64,000 nt of DNA from NCBI RefSeq assembly GCF_014154935.1, contig NZ_JACEHH010000034.1:36216-100215 (forward strand), given 5' to 3'. The notes under the pieces were generated by a model. The model did not search any database. It was not told where the DNA came from and saw nothing but the letters and a program-made list of their open reading frames with translations. The DNA comes from Stieleria mannarensis. Its GTDB lineage: Bacteria; Planctomycetota; Planctomycetia; Pirellulales; Pirellulaceae. The position numbers and the translations under genes are program-made. Of the stretch, positions 35,821 through 43,731 are shown one piece after another. The stretch's first letter is position 1, and every line of letters begins with the position of its first letter.

Positions 35821-36919
35821 CGAAGTCGTCGCCGTCCCAGTTTTCGTCGGTCGTGATTCCGCCGTTCTGCTTGGCCTTGGCTTCGGCCTTCTCCGCTTTC
35901 GCCTCCGCCTGACGCCGGACCAGATCGGCGTGGGTGGTGAAGTAGGGCAGCGCTTTCCCTTTGAAATCATCGATCGTTTCAAAGCCGTGCTTTTCCATGA
36001 AGGCCAGTAATTGTTCCTTCATGGTTTCGACCAGCTTGTAGCCGTGCTTCATCACACCGGTACAGACTTGAACGGTGTCGGCACCGAGTAAGAAAAACTC
36101 CGCGGCGTCTTCACCGGTCTCGATGCCACCGAGCCCCGAGAGAGTGCGGCCGGGAAACTCATCGCGGATCAACGTGGCGATCTCCATGTTCATCCGCAGC
36201 GCGATCGGTTTGACCGCCTTGCATGAATAGCCTCCCGGCGTGCTGTAACCTTCGACCGTGGGCATCGGCCGTAGCGTTTCCAAGTCGACGCCGATGACGC
36301 TGCGAATCGTGTTGATCGCGGTGATGCCGTCGATGCCCGCGGCCAGGCAGGCCCGCGACGGGTCTTCGATCCGGGTCACATTGGGCGTCATCTTGGCCCA
36401 CACCGGTTTTTTCGTTGCGGCACGGACCCACCCACAAACCTCACTCAAAACGTGCGGGTCTTCACCCATCGCGGCGCCCATCTTTCGTTCGGGCAATCCG
36501 TGGGGGCAGGAGAAATTGCATTCGAACATGTCCACGCCGGCGGCTTCACAGCGCTGGATGATCTCGAACCAGGCGTCCTTGTTGAACTCTTCCATGATCG
36601 ACGCGATCAAGACGTTGTCCGGATAGGCATCTTTGACTCGCTTGTACTCGTCGATCCACTGGTCAAACGACATGGTGGAGATCAGTTCGATGTTTTCCCA
36701 GCCGTATGGTTCACCGGAGTTGTCTTTTAATCGCCCGTAGCGTGGGGCGACGTTGATGACCTTGGATGCGTCCAAACTGACCGTTTTGGCGCTCGACGCG
36801 CCCCAGCCGTCGGCGAACGAGCGGCAGATCACCCGCGCGTTCGTCCCCGGCGGCCCGGATCCGATCACGAAGGGATTGGGAAACTTGATTCCGTTGACGG
36901 TGGTTTCGAGTGTCGGCAT
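35792..36919 (-). CDS. preA: Dihydropyrimidine dehydrogenase PreA-like subunit without ferredoxin domain
   Basis: A 375-residue TIM-barrel flavoprotein of the dihydroorotate/dihydropyrimidine dehydrogenase family. The active-site loop FECNFSCPHGLPERKMG contains the catalytic Cys; GLGGIETGEDAAEFFLLGA forms the FMN phosphate site. PreA reduces uracil and thymine to dihydropyrimidines. The usual C-terminal two-cluster ferredoxin domain is missing. Instead there is an Ala/Lys/Glu-rich tail (RRQAEAKAEKAEAK) with no CxxCxxC motif, so electrons must come from another protein. Neighbours for later steps of pyrimidine breakdown support the assignment. It could also be a PydA-type variant. Confidence 0.85.
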   Translation of the reverse strand: MPTLETTVNGIKFPNPFVIGSGPPGTNARVICRSFADGWGASSAKTVSLDASKVINVAPRYGRLKDNSGEPYGWENIELISTMSFDQWIDEYKRVKDAYPDNVLIASIMEEFNKDAWFEIIQRCEAAGVDMFECNFSCPHGLPERKMGAAMGEDPHVLSEVCGWVRAATKKPVWAKMTPNVTRIEDPSRACLAAGIDGITAINTIRSVIGVDLETLRPMPTVEGYSTPGGYSCKAVKPIALRMNMEIATLIRDEFPGRTLSGLGGIETGEDAAEFFLLGADTVQVCTGVMKHGYKLVETMKEQLLAFMEKHGFETIDDFKGKALPYFTTHADLVRRQAEAKAEKAEAKAKQNGGITTDENWDGDDFVKQSDDLVG

Positions 36920-36978
36920 CGGTGTGGTCTTGAATCAAATGTTGTAGATCGGCCGGATAATCACGCAGTGTGCTTGTC

Positions 36979-37001
36979 GACAGGCTGGAAGCCTATCCCA
37001 C
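36979..37001 (-). repeat. REP copy against the aminotransferase stop
   Basis: One inverted copy of the common 23-base REP. Its last base is shared with the TAG stop codon of the aminotransferase gene. Confidence 0.85.
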
Positions 37002-38395
37002 TAGTCTGCGATTTCGGTTAAACATTCGTCGATCGTCGCCAACAGGAACTGGGCATCGTCCTTGTCGATGCACATCGGCGGTTTGATCCGCATGGTGTTG
37101 CCGTGCAATCCGCCTTTGCCCAGGATCAGTCCGCGTTGTTTGGCCCGTTCCATCAGTTCGGCGGCGGCGTCCGAGGCCGGTTCCTTGGTCATTCGGTCCT
37201 TGACCAGTTCGACGCCCAGCATCAGTCCCAGCCCGCGAACGTCTCCGATCAAGGGATGTTTGTCTTTTAATTCGGTCAAGCCATCGATCAGATAGTCGCC
37301 GATCGCGGCCGCGTTTTCCTGGATCCCCTCGGCATCGATCACTTCCATGGTGGCCAATCCGGCGGCCATCGAAACGGGGTTTCCGCCGAAGGTGTTGAAA
37401 TGGATTCGATTGGTCATGGTTGCCGCCACGGGGGCGTTCGACGTCACTGCGGCCAGCGGCGCGCCGTTGCCGATTCCTTTGGCCATCGTGATGATGTCGG
37501 GCTTGACGTCCCAGTTTTGGTGCGACCAGTAATGTTTACCGGTGCGTCCAAAACCGCCTTGGACTTCATCGGCGATGCACAGCCCGCCGTGCTGCCGCAC
37601 GATGTCGTACACGATCGAAAAGAATTCCGGCGGCGGGACCACGGCACCGCCGACCCCTTGGATCGGTTCGCCGATGAAGCAGGCGATTTGCCCCGGCGTC
37701 TGATACTCGATGACGTTCTTGATGTCGTGGGCACATTTTACATCGCAACTGGGATACCGCAGTCCCAGGGGGCATCGATAGCAGTAGCCCGGCACGCTGT
37801 GGGTGATCCCCGATTGCGGATTGCTGGGAAATTTCCACGTCCCGTGGGCGGTCATGCCCATCGCGGTCGTGGTTCCGCCGTGATAGCCGTTGCGCAGCGC
37901 GATGACGTCTTGGTTTCCGGTGAACTCGCGCGACATCAACACCGCGATCTCGTTGGCTTCGCTGCCCGAATTGGTAAAGTAGGTGCGATCGAGCGGTAGC
38001 CCGTCGGGGTTGGCGGGCATTTTCGACGCCAGCTTGGCGGCCAATTCGGCGATCGTCGGGTGCAGATAGATCGTCGTTGTGTGCTGCAACCGGCCCGCTT
38101 GAGATTTGACCGCATCGGCGACGTGCGGATGGCAATGCCCGACGCTAACCGTGACGATCCCCGCGAACGCATCCAAGTAGCGTTTGCCGGTTTCGTCCCA
38201 CAGGTACTGCATGTTGCCTTCGACGATCATCAGCGGTTCGCGATAATACGTCAAAACGCCGGGATTGACGTATTGATGACGCATCGCCAGCACCTGGTCG
38301 CGTGACGGACCGTCATACGGTCGCGGCTGGTGATTGCAAAGAGGCAATTGAACGTGCGGCAATTGAACTTGGGGCAGGTCGTCACCGGTCATCAC
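37001..38395 (-). CDS. Class III aminotransferase (AGXT2 / beta-alanine-type)
   Basis: A 464-residue PLP enzyme, fold type I class III. The PLP-phosphate region NSGSEANE, Asp276 of IADEVQ (contacts the pyridine nitrogen) and Lys306 of ITMAKGIGNG (Schiff base) are in place. A Cys cluster (C205, C208, C217, C221) matches a feature of bacterial AGXT2 homologues. Such enzymes transfer the amino group of beta-alanine, alanine or 3-aminoisobutyrate to a keto acid. Context predicts beta-alanine to malonate semialdehyde. It overlaps the permease gene by four bases, with which it must be co-expressed. Confidence 0.87.
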   Translation of the reverse strand: MMTGDDLPQVQLPHVQLPLCNHQPRPYDGPSRDQVLAMRHQYVNPGVLTYYREPLMIVEGNMQYLWDETGKRYLDAFAGIVTVSVGHCHPHVADAVKSQAGRLQHTTTIYLHPTIAELAAKLASKMPANPDGLPLDRTYFTNSGSEANEIAVLMSREFTGNQDVIALRNGYHGGTTTAMGMTAHGTWKFPSNPQSGITHSVPGYCYRCPLGLRYPSCDVKCAHDIKNVIEYQTPGQIACFIGEPIQGVGGAVVPPPEFFSIVYDIVRQHGGLCIADEVQGGFGRTGKHYWSHQNWDVKPDIITMAKGIGNGAPLAAVTSNAPVAATMTNRIHFNTFGGNPVSMAAGLATMEVIDAEGIQENAAAIGDYLIDGLTELKDKHPLIGDVRGLGLMLGVELVKDRMTKEPASDAAAELMERAKQRGLILGKGGLHGNTMRIKPPMCIDKDDAQFLLATIDECLTEIAD

Positions 38396-39801
38396 GATTG
38401 CTCCGTGAAAGGTTCCTGCGGCTCCAGGCCGCGCTCTCGACGCGTCCCGGGAATCAGATTATCGAGCGCAATGCCAAGGATGGCTGCGACCGCCATCCCC
38501 GTTTGTCCGATCGCGTTGATCACATCGTCCAGCCCGTCGATGAACGTCGCTTGGACGGTTTCGGATCCGCCATTGGCAAAATAGTACGGCACGCTGATTC
38601 CCATGAACAATGCAAATCCGCCGATAAACAGGTTGCGGTCGCTGGACAGATCGGCCCTGGCGAATTGGCGGATCCCGACCGCGGAGATCAACCCGAACAT
38701 CACACAATACAACCCGCCGACGACCGGTTGCGGGATCGCGGCGGCCAACGCCCCGAATTTCCCAAACAGTCCCAGCAAGATCAGGATGATGGCCCCGATC
38801 TGAACGACATATCGTGACCCGACCCTGGTCAATCCGATCAATCCGACGTTTTCCGAATAGGACGTCGAACTGAATCCGCCGAAGACCCCCGTCAACGCGC
38901 ATCCGATGCCCTCGCACCCGATCCCCCTGGAGATCTCCTCGGGCGTCGGGTCTCCCCCGCCGGCCATCTGTTTACAGGCGTGGTAGTCCCCAAAACTTTC
39001 GATCATCGATGCCAAGTACCCCGCAACCACGGCGACGATGAAGCCGAGTTTAAACTTGGGCATCCCCCAAGGCAGGAACACGTCGTGAGTGCGAAACCAA
39101 GGCGAATGCTCAAACGCATCCAGGTTCGGCCGCGCCGGATGGTCGGGACCGAAAACCCCAAGGAACGTGCACAGGGCACAGACCCCAACCGCGGTGAGGA
39201 TCGCCAACAGCATCGGGAACATTTGGAACACCAGATGGTGGCGCGACCAGATGAACGAAAACACCGTGATCAGGACCATCGTTAAAATCGAGATCGGCCA
39301 GTGGGCCGCGGCGATCGGCGCGCCGGCTGAGTAGAGCGCCAATCCGATCAGCATGATCACCGGGCCGACCACCACCGGAGAGAGGACCTTACGGATCTGG
39401 CCCATCAACCCGCTGAATCCGATCGCGATTTCGAACGCCGCGCCGACGATGATCGCGCCGGCAATGTAGGGCATCGCCGCCCCCGGCGTAACGGTTTCGC
39501 CTTCGGGATGGATCGTCGCGATGATCATAAAGAACGCCGCGAGGAACGAAAAACTGACCCCTTGGATGATCGGCAAACGAGAGCCGAAGGTCGCTTGGAT
39601 CAACGTCGCGACGCCCGAGCAGAGCATCACGCTGGAAATCAACAGCGCGATCGCGGCGGTGTCCATGCCCATCGCCGGACCGAGCAACAAGGGCACAGCA
39701 ACGGTCGAACCGAACATGGTCAGCACATGCTGCATCGCCAGCACCACCGCTTTGCCAAGCGGCGGGCGATCATCCAGTCCGTAAATGATATTGTTTCGCA
39801 T
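38392..39801 (-). CDS. NCS2 uracil/xanthine permease
   Basis: A 469-residue membrane transporter with about 13-14 helices. Signature segments are QHVLTMFGSTVAVPLLLG in helix 1, GYLASMIESFGDYHA (the substrate-contact Glu) and TSYSENVGLIGLTRVGSR, the NCS2 motif. The family carries uracil, xanthine or uric acid by proton symport. Position before an aminotransferase and a PreA-like enzyme makes uracil or thymine the likely substrate. The stop overlaps the aminotransferase start. A REP array begins nine bases upstream of its start codon. Confidence 0.9.
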   Translation of the reverse strand: MRNNIIYGLDDRPPLGKAVVLAMQHVLTMFGSTVAVPLLLGPAMGMDTAAIALLISSVMLCSGVATLIQATFGSRLPIIQGVSFSFLAAFFMIIATIHPEGETVTPGAAMPYIAGAIIVGAAFEIAIGFSGLMGQIRKVLSPVVVGPVIMLIGLALYSAGAPIAAAHWPISILTMVLITVFSFIWSRHHLVFQMFPMLLAILTAVGVCALCTFLGVFGPDHPARPNLDAFEHSPWFRTHDVFLPWGMPKFKLGFIVAVVAGYLASMIESFGDYHACKQMAGGGDPTPEEISRGIGCEGIGCALTGVFGGFSSTSYSENVGLIGLTRVGSRYVVQIGAIILILLGLFGKFGALAAAIPQPVVGGLYCVMFGLISAVGIRQFARADLSSDRNLFIGGFALFMGISVPYYFANGGSETVQATFIDGLDDVINAIGQTGMAVAAILGIALDNLIPGTRRERGLEPQEPFTEQS

Positions 39802-39809
39802 GGATCAAA

Positions 39810-40022
39810 GTGGGATAGGCTTCCAGCCTGTCATGCGCTGGATCACTGTGGGATAGGCTTCCAGCCTGTCATGCGCTGGATCACTGTGGGATAGGCTTCT
39901 AGCCTGTCATGCGCTGGATTTGACAGGCTGGAAGCCTATCCCACTGGGGATGACAGGCTGGAAGCCTATCCCACTGGGGATGACAGGCTGGAAGCCTATC
40001 CCACACTGGAAGCCTATCCCAT
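39810..40022. repeat. REP array A: three direct then four inverted copies
   Basis: Direct copies start at 39810, 39848 and 39886 (38-base period, spacer ATGCGCTGGATCACT). Inverted copies start at 39922, 39952 and 39982 (30-base period), followed by a truncated one ending at about 40022. Each has head GTGGGA, stem AGGCT, loop TCC or TCT, and stem AGCCT. The last copy contains the final codons and stop of the RAYT gene. Confidence 0.95.
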
Positions 40023-40721
40023 TAGTTTGGGAATGGGAAAACCCGGTTCGATCGACAATCGCTTTCGAACAGGTGCCGAGGAAAACGGCCAGTCGACGGC
40101 ATTCTGCACCAACCCAGCTTTGACAGGATTTTGCTCGATGTAGTGAATGATACGTGACGCCTCCGCCTCGTCTCTCGCGAAGTGGTCAAACGTTTCGGTT
40201 TGCCAAAAACTACCCTTCTGCGCCAGCATTCGATTGCATTGCGTTCCCGTGTAACTCTGGATGCTATGTGAGATCGCCTCGCGCGGTGTTCGGTCGTTCT
40301 TCTTCGAACGTTGAGCTTTGATGAAGTCTGCGACCCAATTAGGTTTTGGCAGGAACATCCAGTGGTGGTGGCTAGGCATGACAACGTACGCCATCAGAGA
40401 ATATCGTTCTTCGGAAAAGTGAACGAACGCGTCGCAAACGATTTTCGCCAATCGTTCGTCCTTGAGATGTTCGACGGGGCATTGTCCGTCGAGGAGGTCA
40501 TCCATCATTTTGAAAACAAGTTTATGCTTTTTGAGTTCCCAGTCCTGTTCGGAGAGCGAGTCTGGTTTCGGACGCTCCTGTAGCCACTCGCGGTATCGGC
40601 GTAGCTTTGACAGTCCCGCCGCCGGAAGACTTCCGTCGAGACATGCGGTCACGAAATACGGCTTGCCTTCGACGTCGATGTGTGGCAGGTGGCGTCGGCG
40701 AATCAAACCCGAGTATTCCAT
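40014..40721 (-). CDS. REP-associated tyrosine transposase (RAYT)
   Basis: A 235-residue Y1 transposase of the IS200/IS605-related REP-associated group. The HUH motif is HHH at 118-120 (VVMPSHHHWMF), followed by SFWQTETFDHF (171-181) and the catalytic Tyr194 in IIHYIEQNPVKAGLV. RAYTs cut and join single-stranded REP hairpins and are thought to spread them. ATG 40721 has GAGGG upstream. The last codons, ATG GGA TAG, come from a REP copy, so the stop codon itself is repeat DNA. The gene interrupts a pyrimidine-catabolic cluster between two near-identical arrays. The enzyme looks intact. Confidence 0.93.
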   Translation of the reverse strand: MEYSGLIRRRHLPHIDVEGKPYFVTACLDGSLPAAGLSKLRRYREWLQERPKPDSLSEQDWELKKHKLVFKMMDDLLDGQCPVEHLKDERLAKIVCDAFVHFSEERYSLMAYVVMPSHHHWMFLPKPNWVADFIKAQRSKKNDRTPREAISHSIQSYTGTQCNRMLAQKGSFWQTETFDHFARDEAEASRIIHYIEQNPVKAGLVQNAVDWPFSSAPVRKRLSIEPGFPIPKLMG

Positions 40722-40744
40722 GATTCCCTCTGAAGTGAACGAAA

Positions 40745-40970
40745 GTGGGATAGGCTTCTAGCCTGTCATGCGTTGGATCACTGTGGGATAGGCTTCTAGC
40801 CTGTCATGCGCTGGATCACTGTGGGATAGGCTTCTAGCCTGTCATGCGCTGGATTTGACAGGCTGGAAGCCTATCCCACTGGATTTGACAGGCTGGAAGC
40901 CTATCCCACTGGATTTGACAGGCTGGAAGCCTATCCCACTGGATTTGACAGGCTGGAAGCCTATCCCACT
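40745..40970. repeat. REP array B: three direct then four inverted copies
   Basis: Direct copies start at 40745, 40783 and 40821 (38-base period). Inverted copies start at 40857, 40887, 40917 and 40947 (30-base period). The layout, spacers and 36-base turn between the two parts copy array A on the other side of the RAYT gene. The final copy joins the TAG stop of the ureidopropionase gene at 40969. Confidence 0.95.
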
Positions 40971-41841
40971 ATAGATCTGTGATTGCGTCGTAGGTTTCCG
41001 GGCGGCGGTCGCGGAAGAACTGCCAGGTGTTGCGGACTTCGCGGATCATGTCGAAATCCATTTCGCCGATCACGATGTCGGTCTCGTCGCGTTTTTCACT
41101 CTGTGCGAACAACTGTCCGCGCGGGTCACAAAAATAGCTCTGTCCGTAGAACTGGCCGATATTCCATGGGGCTTCGGTGCCGGGACGGTTGATCGCGCCG
41201 ACGAAGTATTGGTTGGCGACGGCGTGGGCCGGTTGTTCCAGTTTCCACAAGTACTCACTCAACCCGGCCACCGTCGCGCTGGGGTTGAACACCACTTCCG
41301 CTCCGCCCAGCCCCAGGCATCGGGCGCCTTCGGGAAAGTGTCGGTCATAGCAGAGATAGACGCCAACTTTGCCGATCCGGGTGTCGAAGATCGGATAGCC
41401 GAGGTTGCCGGGGCGGAAATAGAATTTTTCCCAGAAGCCGGGGCTGCAGTGCGGGATATGGATCTTGCGAAATTTGCCCAGGTACGAGCCGTCGGCATCG
41501 ATCACCGCTGCGGCGTTGTAATAGACTCCCGTTAGGTCTTCTTCATAGACCGGCACGATCATCACCATCTCGTGCTTCTTGGCCAACTGCATCATCAGCT
41601 TCGTCGTCGGGCCATCGGGCACGCGTTCGGTCATCTCGTACCACTTCGCATCCTGTTCGGCGCAGAAGTACGGGCCGTAAAACAATTCCTGCAAACAGCA
41701 GACCTGGGCGCCTTGGTCGGCGGCCTGGGCGATCAGATCGACGTGCAGGTCGATCATCGACGCCTTGATCCGTTTCACCGGCGACGTCGCCGGTTCACAA
41801 AGCTTGGTCTGGATCAACGCCCCGCGAACAATTCGTGCCAT
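40969..41841 (-). CDS. Beta-ureidopropionase / N-carbamoyl-beta-alanine amidohydrolase
   Basis: A 290-residue nitrilase-superfamily enzyme. The catalytic triad is visible as Glu52 (LQELFYGPYFC), Lys126 (FRKIHIPH) and Cys164 (VYLCYDRHFPE). The length and the FRKIHIPHCSPGFWEKFYF region match N-carbamoyl amino acid hydrolases, particularly beta-ureidopropionases, which release beta-alanine, CO2 and ammonia. That is the third step of reductive pyrimidine breakdown, and the neighbours fit. N-carbamoylputrescine amidase is the main alternative, which context makes less likely. It is divergent from mmsA across a REP array. Confidence 0.88.
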   Translation of the reverse strand: MARIVRGALIQTKLCEPATSPVKRIKASMIDLHVDLIAQAADQGAQVCCLQELFYGPYFCAEQDAKWYEMTERVPDGPTTKLMMQLAKKHEMVMIVPVYEEDLTGVYYNAAAVIDADGSYLGKFRKIHIPHCSPGFWEKFYFRPGNLGYPIFDTRIGKVGVYLCYDRHFPEGARCLGLGGAEVVFNPSATVAGLSEYLWKLEQPAHAVANQYFVGAINRPGTEAPWNIGQFYGQSYFCDPRGQLFAQSEKRDETDIVIGEMDFDMIREVRNTWQFFRDRRPETYDAITDL

Positions 41842-41865
41842 CAGTCAAATTCCTTGTTGCCAAAC

Positions 41866-41991
41866 GTGGGATAGGCTGCCAGCCTGTCATCCGGTGTGGG
41901 ATAGGCTTCCAGCCTGTCGACCGGTGTGGGAGAGGCTGCCAGCCTGTCGTCCGGTGTGGGAGAGGCTTCCAGCCTGTCGATTCCTATCCCA
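41866..41991. repeat. REP array C in the divergent promoter region
   Basis: Four direct copies start at 41866, 41896, 41926 and 41956 (30-base period, spacer of the CCGGT type), with a partial inverted end at about 41981-41991. The loop alternates GCC and TCC and the stem is kept; some copies read GTGGGAGA. It lies between the start codons of the ureidopropionase and semialdehyde dehydrogenase genes. Confidence 0.93.
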
Positions 41992-42126
41992 TTTCGATTG
42001 TCTCGCCGCTAAGCTTAGCAAAGTCCGGGCGTTTACCCGAGACGTGTTTGCGACCGCCCCACCAGGTCGGCGAGTCAGGCCGGCTCAGCAGCGAGCGATT
42101 TCAATGGAACCAACCAGGAGGTCATG

Positions 42127-43629
42127 ATGAGTGGCGAAGCACCGGTGGTGAAACTGCGGGTCGGGGCGCAATGGATCCCCAGCAGCACGGACAGGGATTC
42201 AACGGCCGTTTTCAATCCGTCGACCGGAAAGACGATCGCCCGGACGCCCCTCGGTTCGGCTGCCGACGTCGACGCCGCCGTCGCCGCGGCGCGGGATGCC
42301 TTTGGCCAGTGGGCCGAAACCCCGGTCGTCGAGCGGGCTCGGGTGATGTTCGCCTACCGCGAATTGATCGCCCGGCACTTCGACGAACTGGCCCGGCTGG
42401 TGACGCGGGAGCACGGCAAGACCGCCGGCGAATCCCGCGCCGAAGTCCAGCGGGGCCTGGAGATGGTCGAGTTCGCTTGCAGCGTCCCGGTGATGCTGGC
42501 TGGAGACACGTTTCCGCAAATCGCCGAAAATGTCGACGGCGAAACGAACCGACACCCGCTGGGCGTTTGCGTGGGCATCACGCCCTACAACTTTCCCAAC
42601 ATGGTCCCGCTGTGGATGTTTCCGATCGCGATCACCTGCGGCAACACCTTCATACTCAAGCCCAGCGAGAAGGTGCCGCTGAGTGCGATTCGATTGGTCG
42701 AACTGTTGATCGAAGCCGGGCTGCCCGACGGCGTGATCAATCTGGTCCACGGTGGAAAGGAGGTGGTCGATGCATTGCTGCAGCACGATCAGGTCGCCGC
42801 CGTTTCCTTCGTCGGTTCGACCAAGGTCGCCAAACACGTTTACCAGACCGGAACGGCGGCGGGGAAACGCGTTCAAGCGGCCGGCGGTGCAAAAAACCAT
42901 TTGATCATCATGCCGGACGCCGACATCGAACAATCGGCCCAGGCGCTCGCGGCGTCGGCATTCGGGTGCGCCGGCCAACGCTGCATGGCCGGTTCGGTCG
43001 CCATCGCCGTCGGTTCGGCCGGCGACCCGTTGTTGGATCAATTGGTGGGCGTGGCCGATCGGTTGAACGTCGCGCCCACCGACAATAACGATGCGTCGGA
43101 AATGGGGCCGGTGATCAGCGCCGATCACCGCGATCGCGTCGCCGGATATTTAGACACCGCCGGGCAGGTCGGCGCGAAGGTCGTTCTGGACGGTCGCGAT
43201 GTCGACGCCGGAGAATCCTTTCTGCTGGGACCGAGCATCGTCGATCAAGTCACAACCGACATGCCGCTGTGGAGAGAAGAAATCTTTGGGCCGCTGTTGT
43301 CGGTCGTCCGTGCCGAATCGCTTGAGCAGGCCCTGGCGATCGGAAAGACGTGTCCGTTCGGCAACGGCGCGTCGATCTTCACCCGTGACGGGTACTCGGC
43401 GCGCGAATTTAAACGTCACTTCAATGCCGGCATGATCGGGATCAACGTCGGCGTGCCCGCGCCGATGGCCTGGTTGCCGTTCACCGGTTGGAACGATTCG
43501 TTTTTCGGTGACCTGCACATCCAAGGCACCGAGGGCGTCCACTTTTACACCCGCCAAAAAATGACGCTCACCCGCTGGTTCCAATCCGCCAGCGAGCCGC
43601 ATCATGACCCGGTTTGGAAATCAAAGTAA
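42127..43629 (+). CDS. mmsA: CoA-acylating methylmalonate/malonate semialdehyde dehydrogenase
   Basis: A 500-residue aldehyde dehydrogenase of the MMSDH branch. The nucleophile Cys286 lies in FGCAGQRCMA; GGAKNHLIIMPDAD and ITPYNFPNMVPLWMFP are MMSDH signatures, and LVHGG and FTGWNDSFFGD follow. It oxidises methylmalonate semialdehyde or malonate semialdehyde with NAD and CoA, giving propionyl-CoA or acetyl-CoA. This fits the end product of beta-alanine transamination next door. ATG 42127 is preferred to ATG 42124 because AGGAGG ends five bases before it. A long inverted repeat follows the stop. Confidence 0.93.
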   Translation: MSGEAPVVKLRVGAQWIPSSTDRDSTAVFNPSTGKTIARTPLGSAADVDAAVAAARDAFGQWAETPVVERARVMFAYRELIARHFDELARLVTREHGKTAGESRAEVQRGLEMVEFACSVPVMLAGDTFPQIAENVDGETNRHPLGVCVGITPYNFPNMVPLWMFPIAITCGNTFILKPSEKVPLSAIRLVELLIEAGLPDGVINLVHGGKEVVDALLQHDQVAAVSFVGSTKVAKHVYQTGTAAGKRVQAAGGAKNHLIIMPDADIEQSAQALAASAFGCAGQRCMAGSVAIAVGSAGDPLLDQLVGVADRLNVAPTDNNDASEMGPVISADHRDRVAGYLDTAGQVGAKVVLDGRDVDAGESFLLGPSIVDQVTTDMPLWREEIFGPLLSVVRAESLEQALAIGKTCPFGNGASIFTRDGYSAREFKRHFNAGMIGINVGVPAPMAWLPFTGWNDSFFGDLHIQGTEGVHFYTRQKMTLTRWFQSASEPHHDPVWKSK

Positions 43630-43631
43630 AT

Positions 43632-43699
43632 GGTAGTGGACAACGCGACGAGTCCTCGCAGTGCGCAATCCGAATGGACTCGTCGCCTCGTCCACTACC
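43632..43699. repeat. Inverted pair of GTAG-headed repeats after mmsA
   Basis: The arms GGTAGTGGAC...GCGACGAGTCC (43632-43655) and GGACTCGTCGC...GTCCACTACC (43676-43699) match at 22 of 24 positions. Each arm begins with GTAG on its own strand and contains a small GGAC/GTCC hairpin, like REP units. No T-run follows, so it is a REPIN-like element more than a terminator. Confidence 0.75.
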
Positions 43700-43731
43700 G
43701 GAAAACCAAGCTGGAGAGGCACGCCCTACTT

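Noticed and set aside
35792..36919. Dihydroorotate dehydrogenase (pyrD) for pyrimidine synthesis
   Set aside because: The active-site cysteine context NFSCPHG, the length and the catabolic neighbours fit the PreA branch better.
39810..41991. CRISPR arrays
   Set aside because: The units are short with regular periods, but they occur in both orientations, the spacers are near-identical to each other and no cas gene is present; these are REP hairpins.
43632..43699. Intrinsic terminator for mmsA
   Set aside because: The stem is long but there is no T-tract after it on either strand, and its arms look like a repeat pair.
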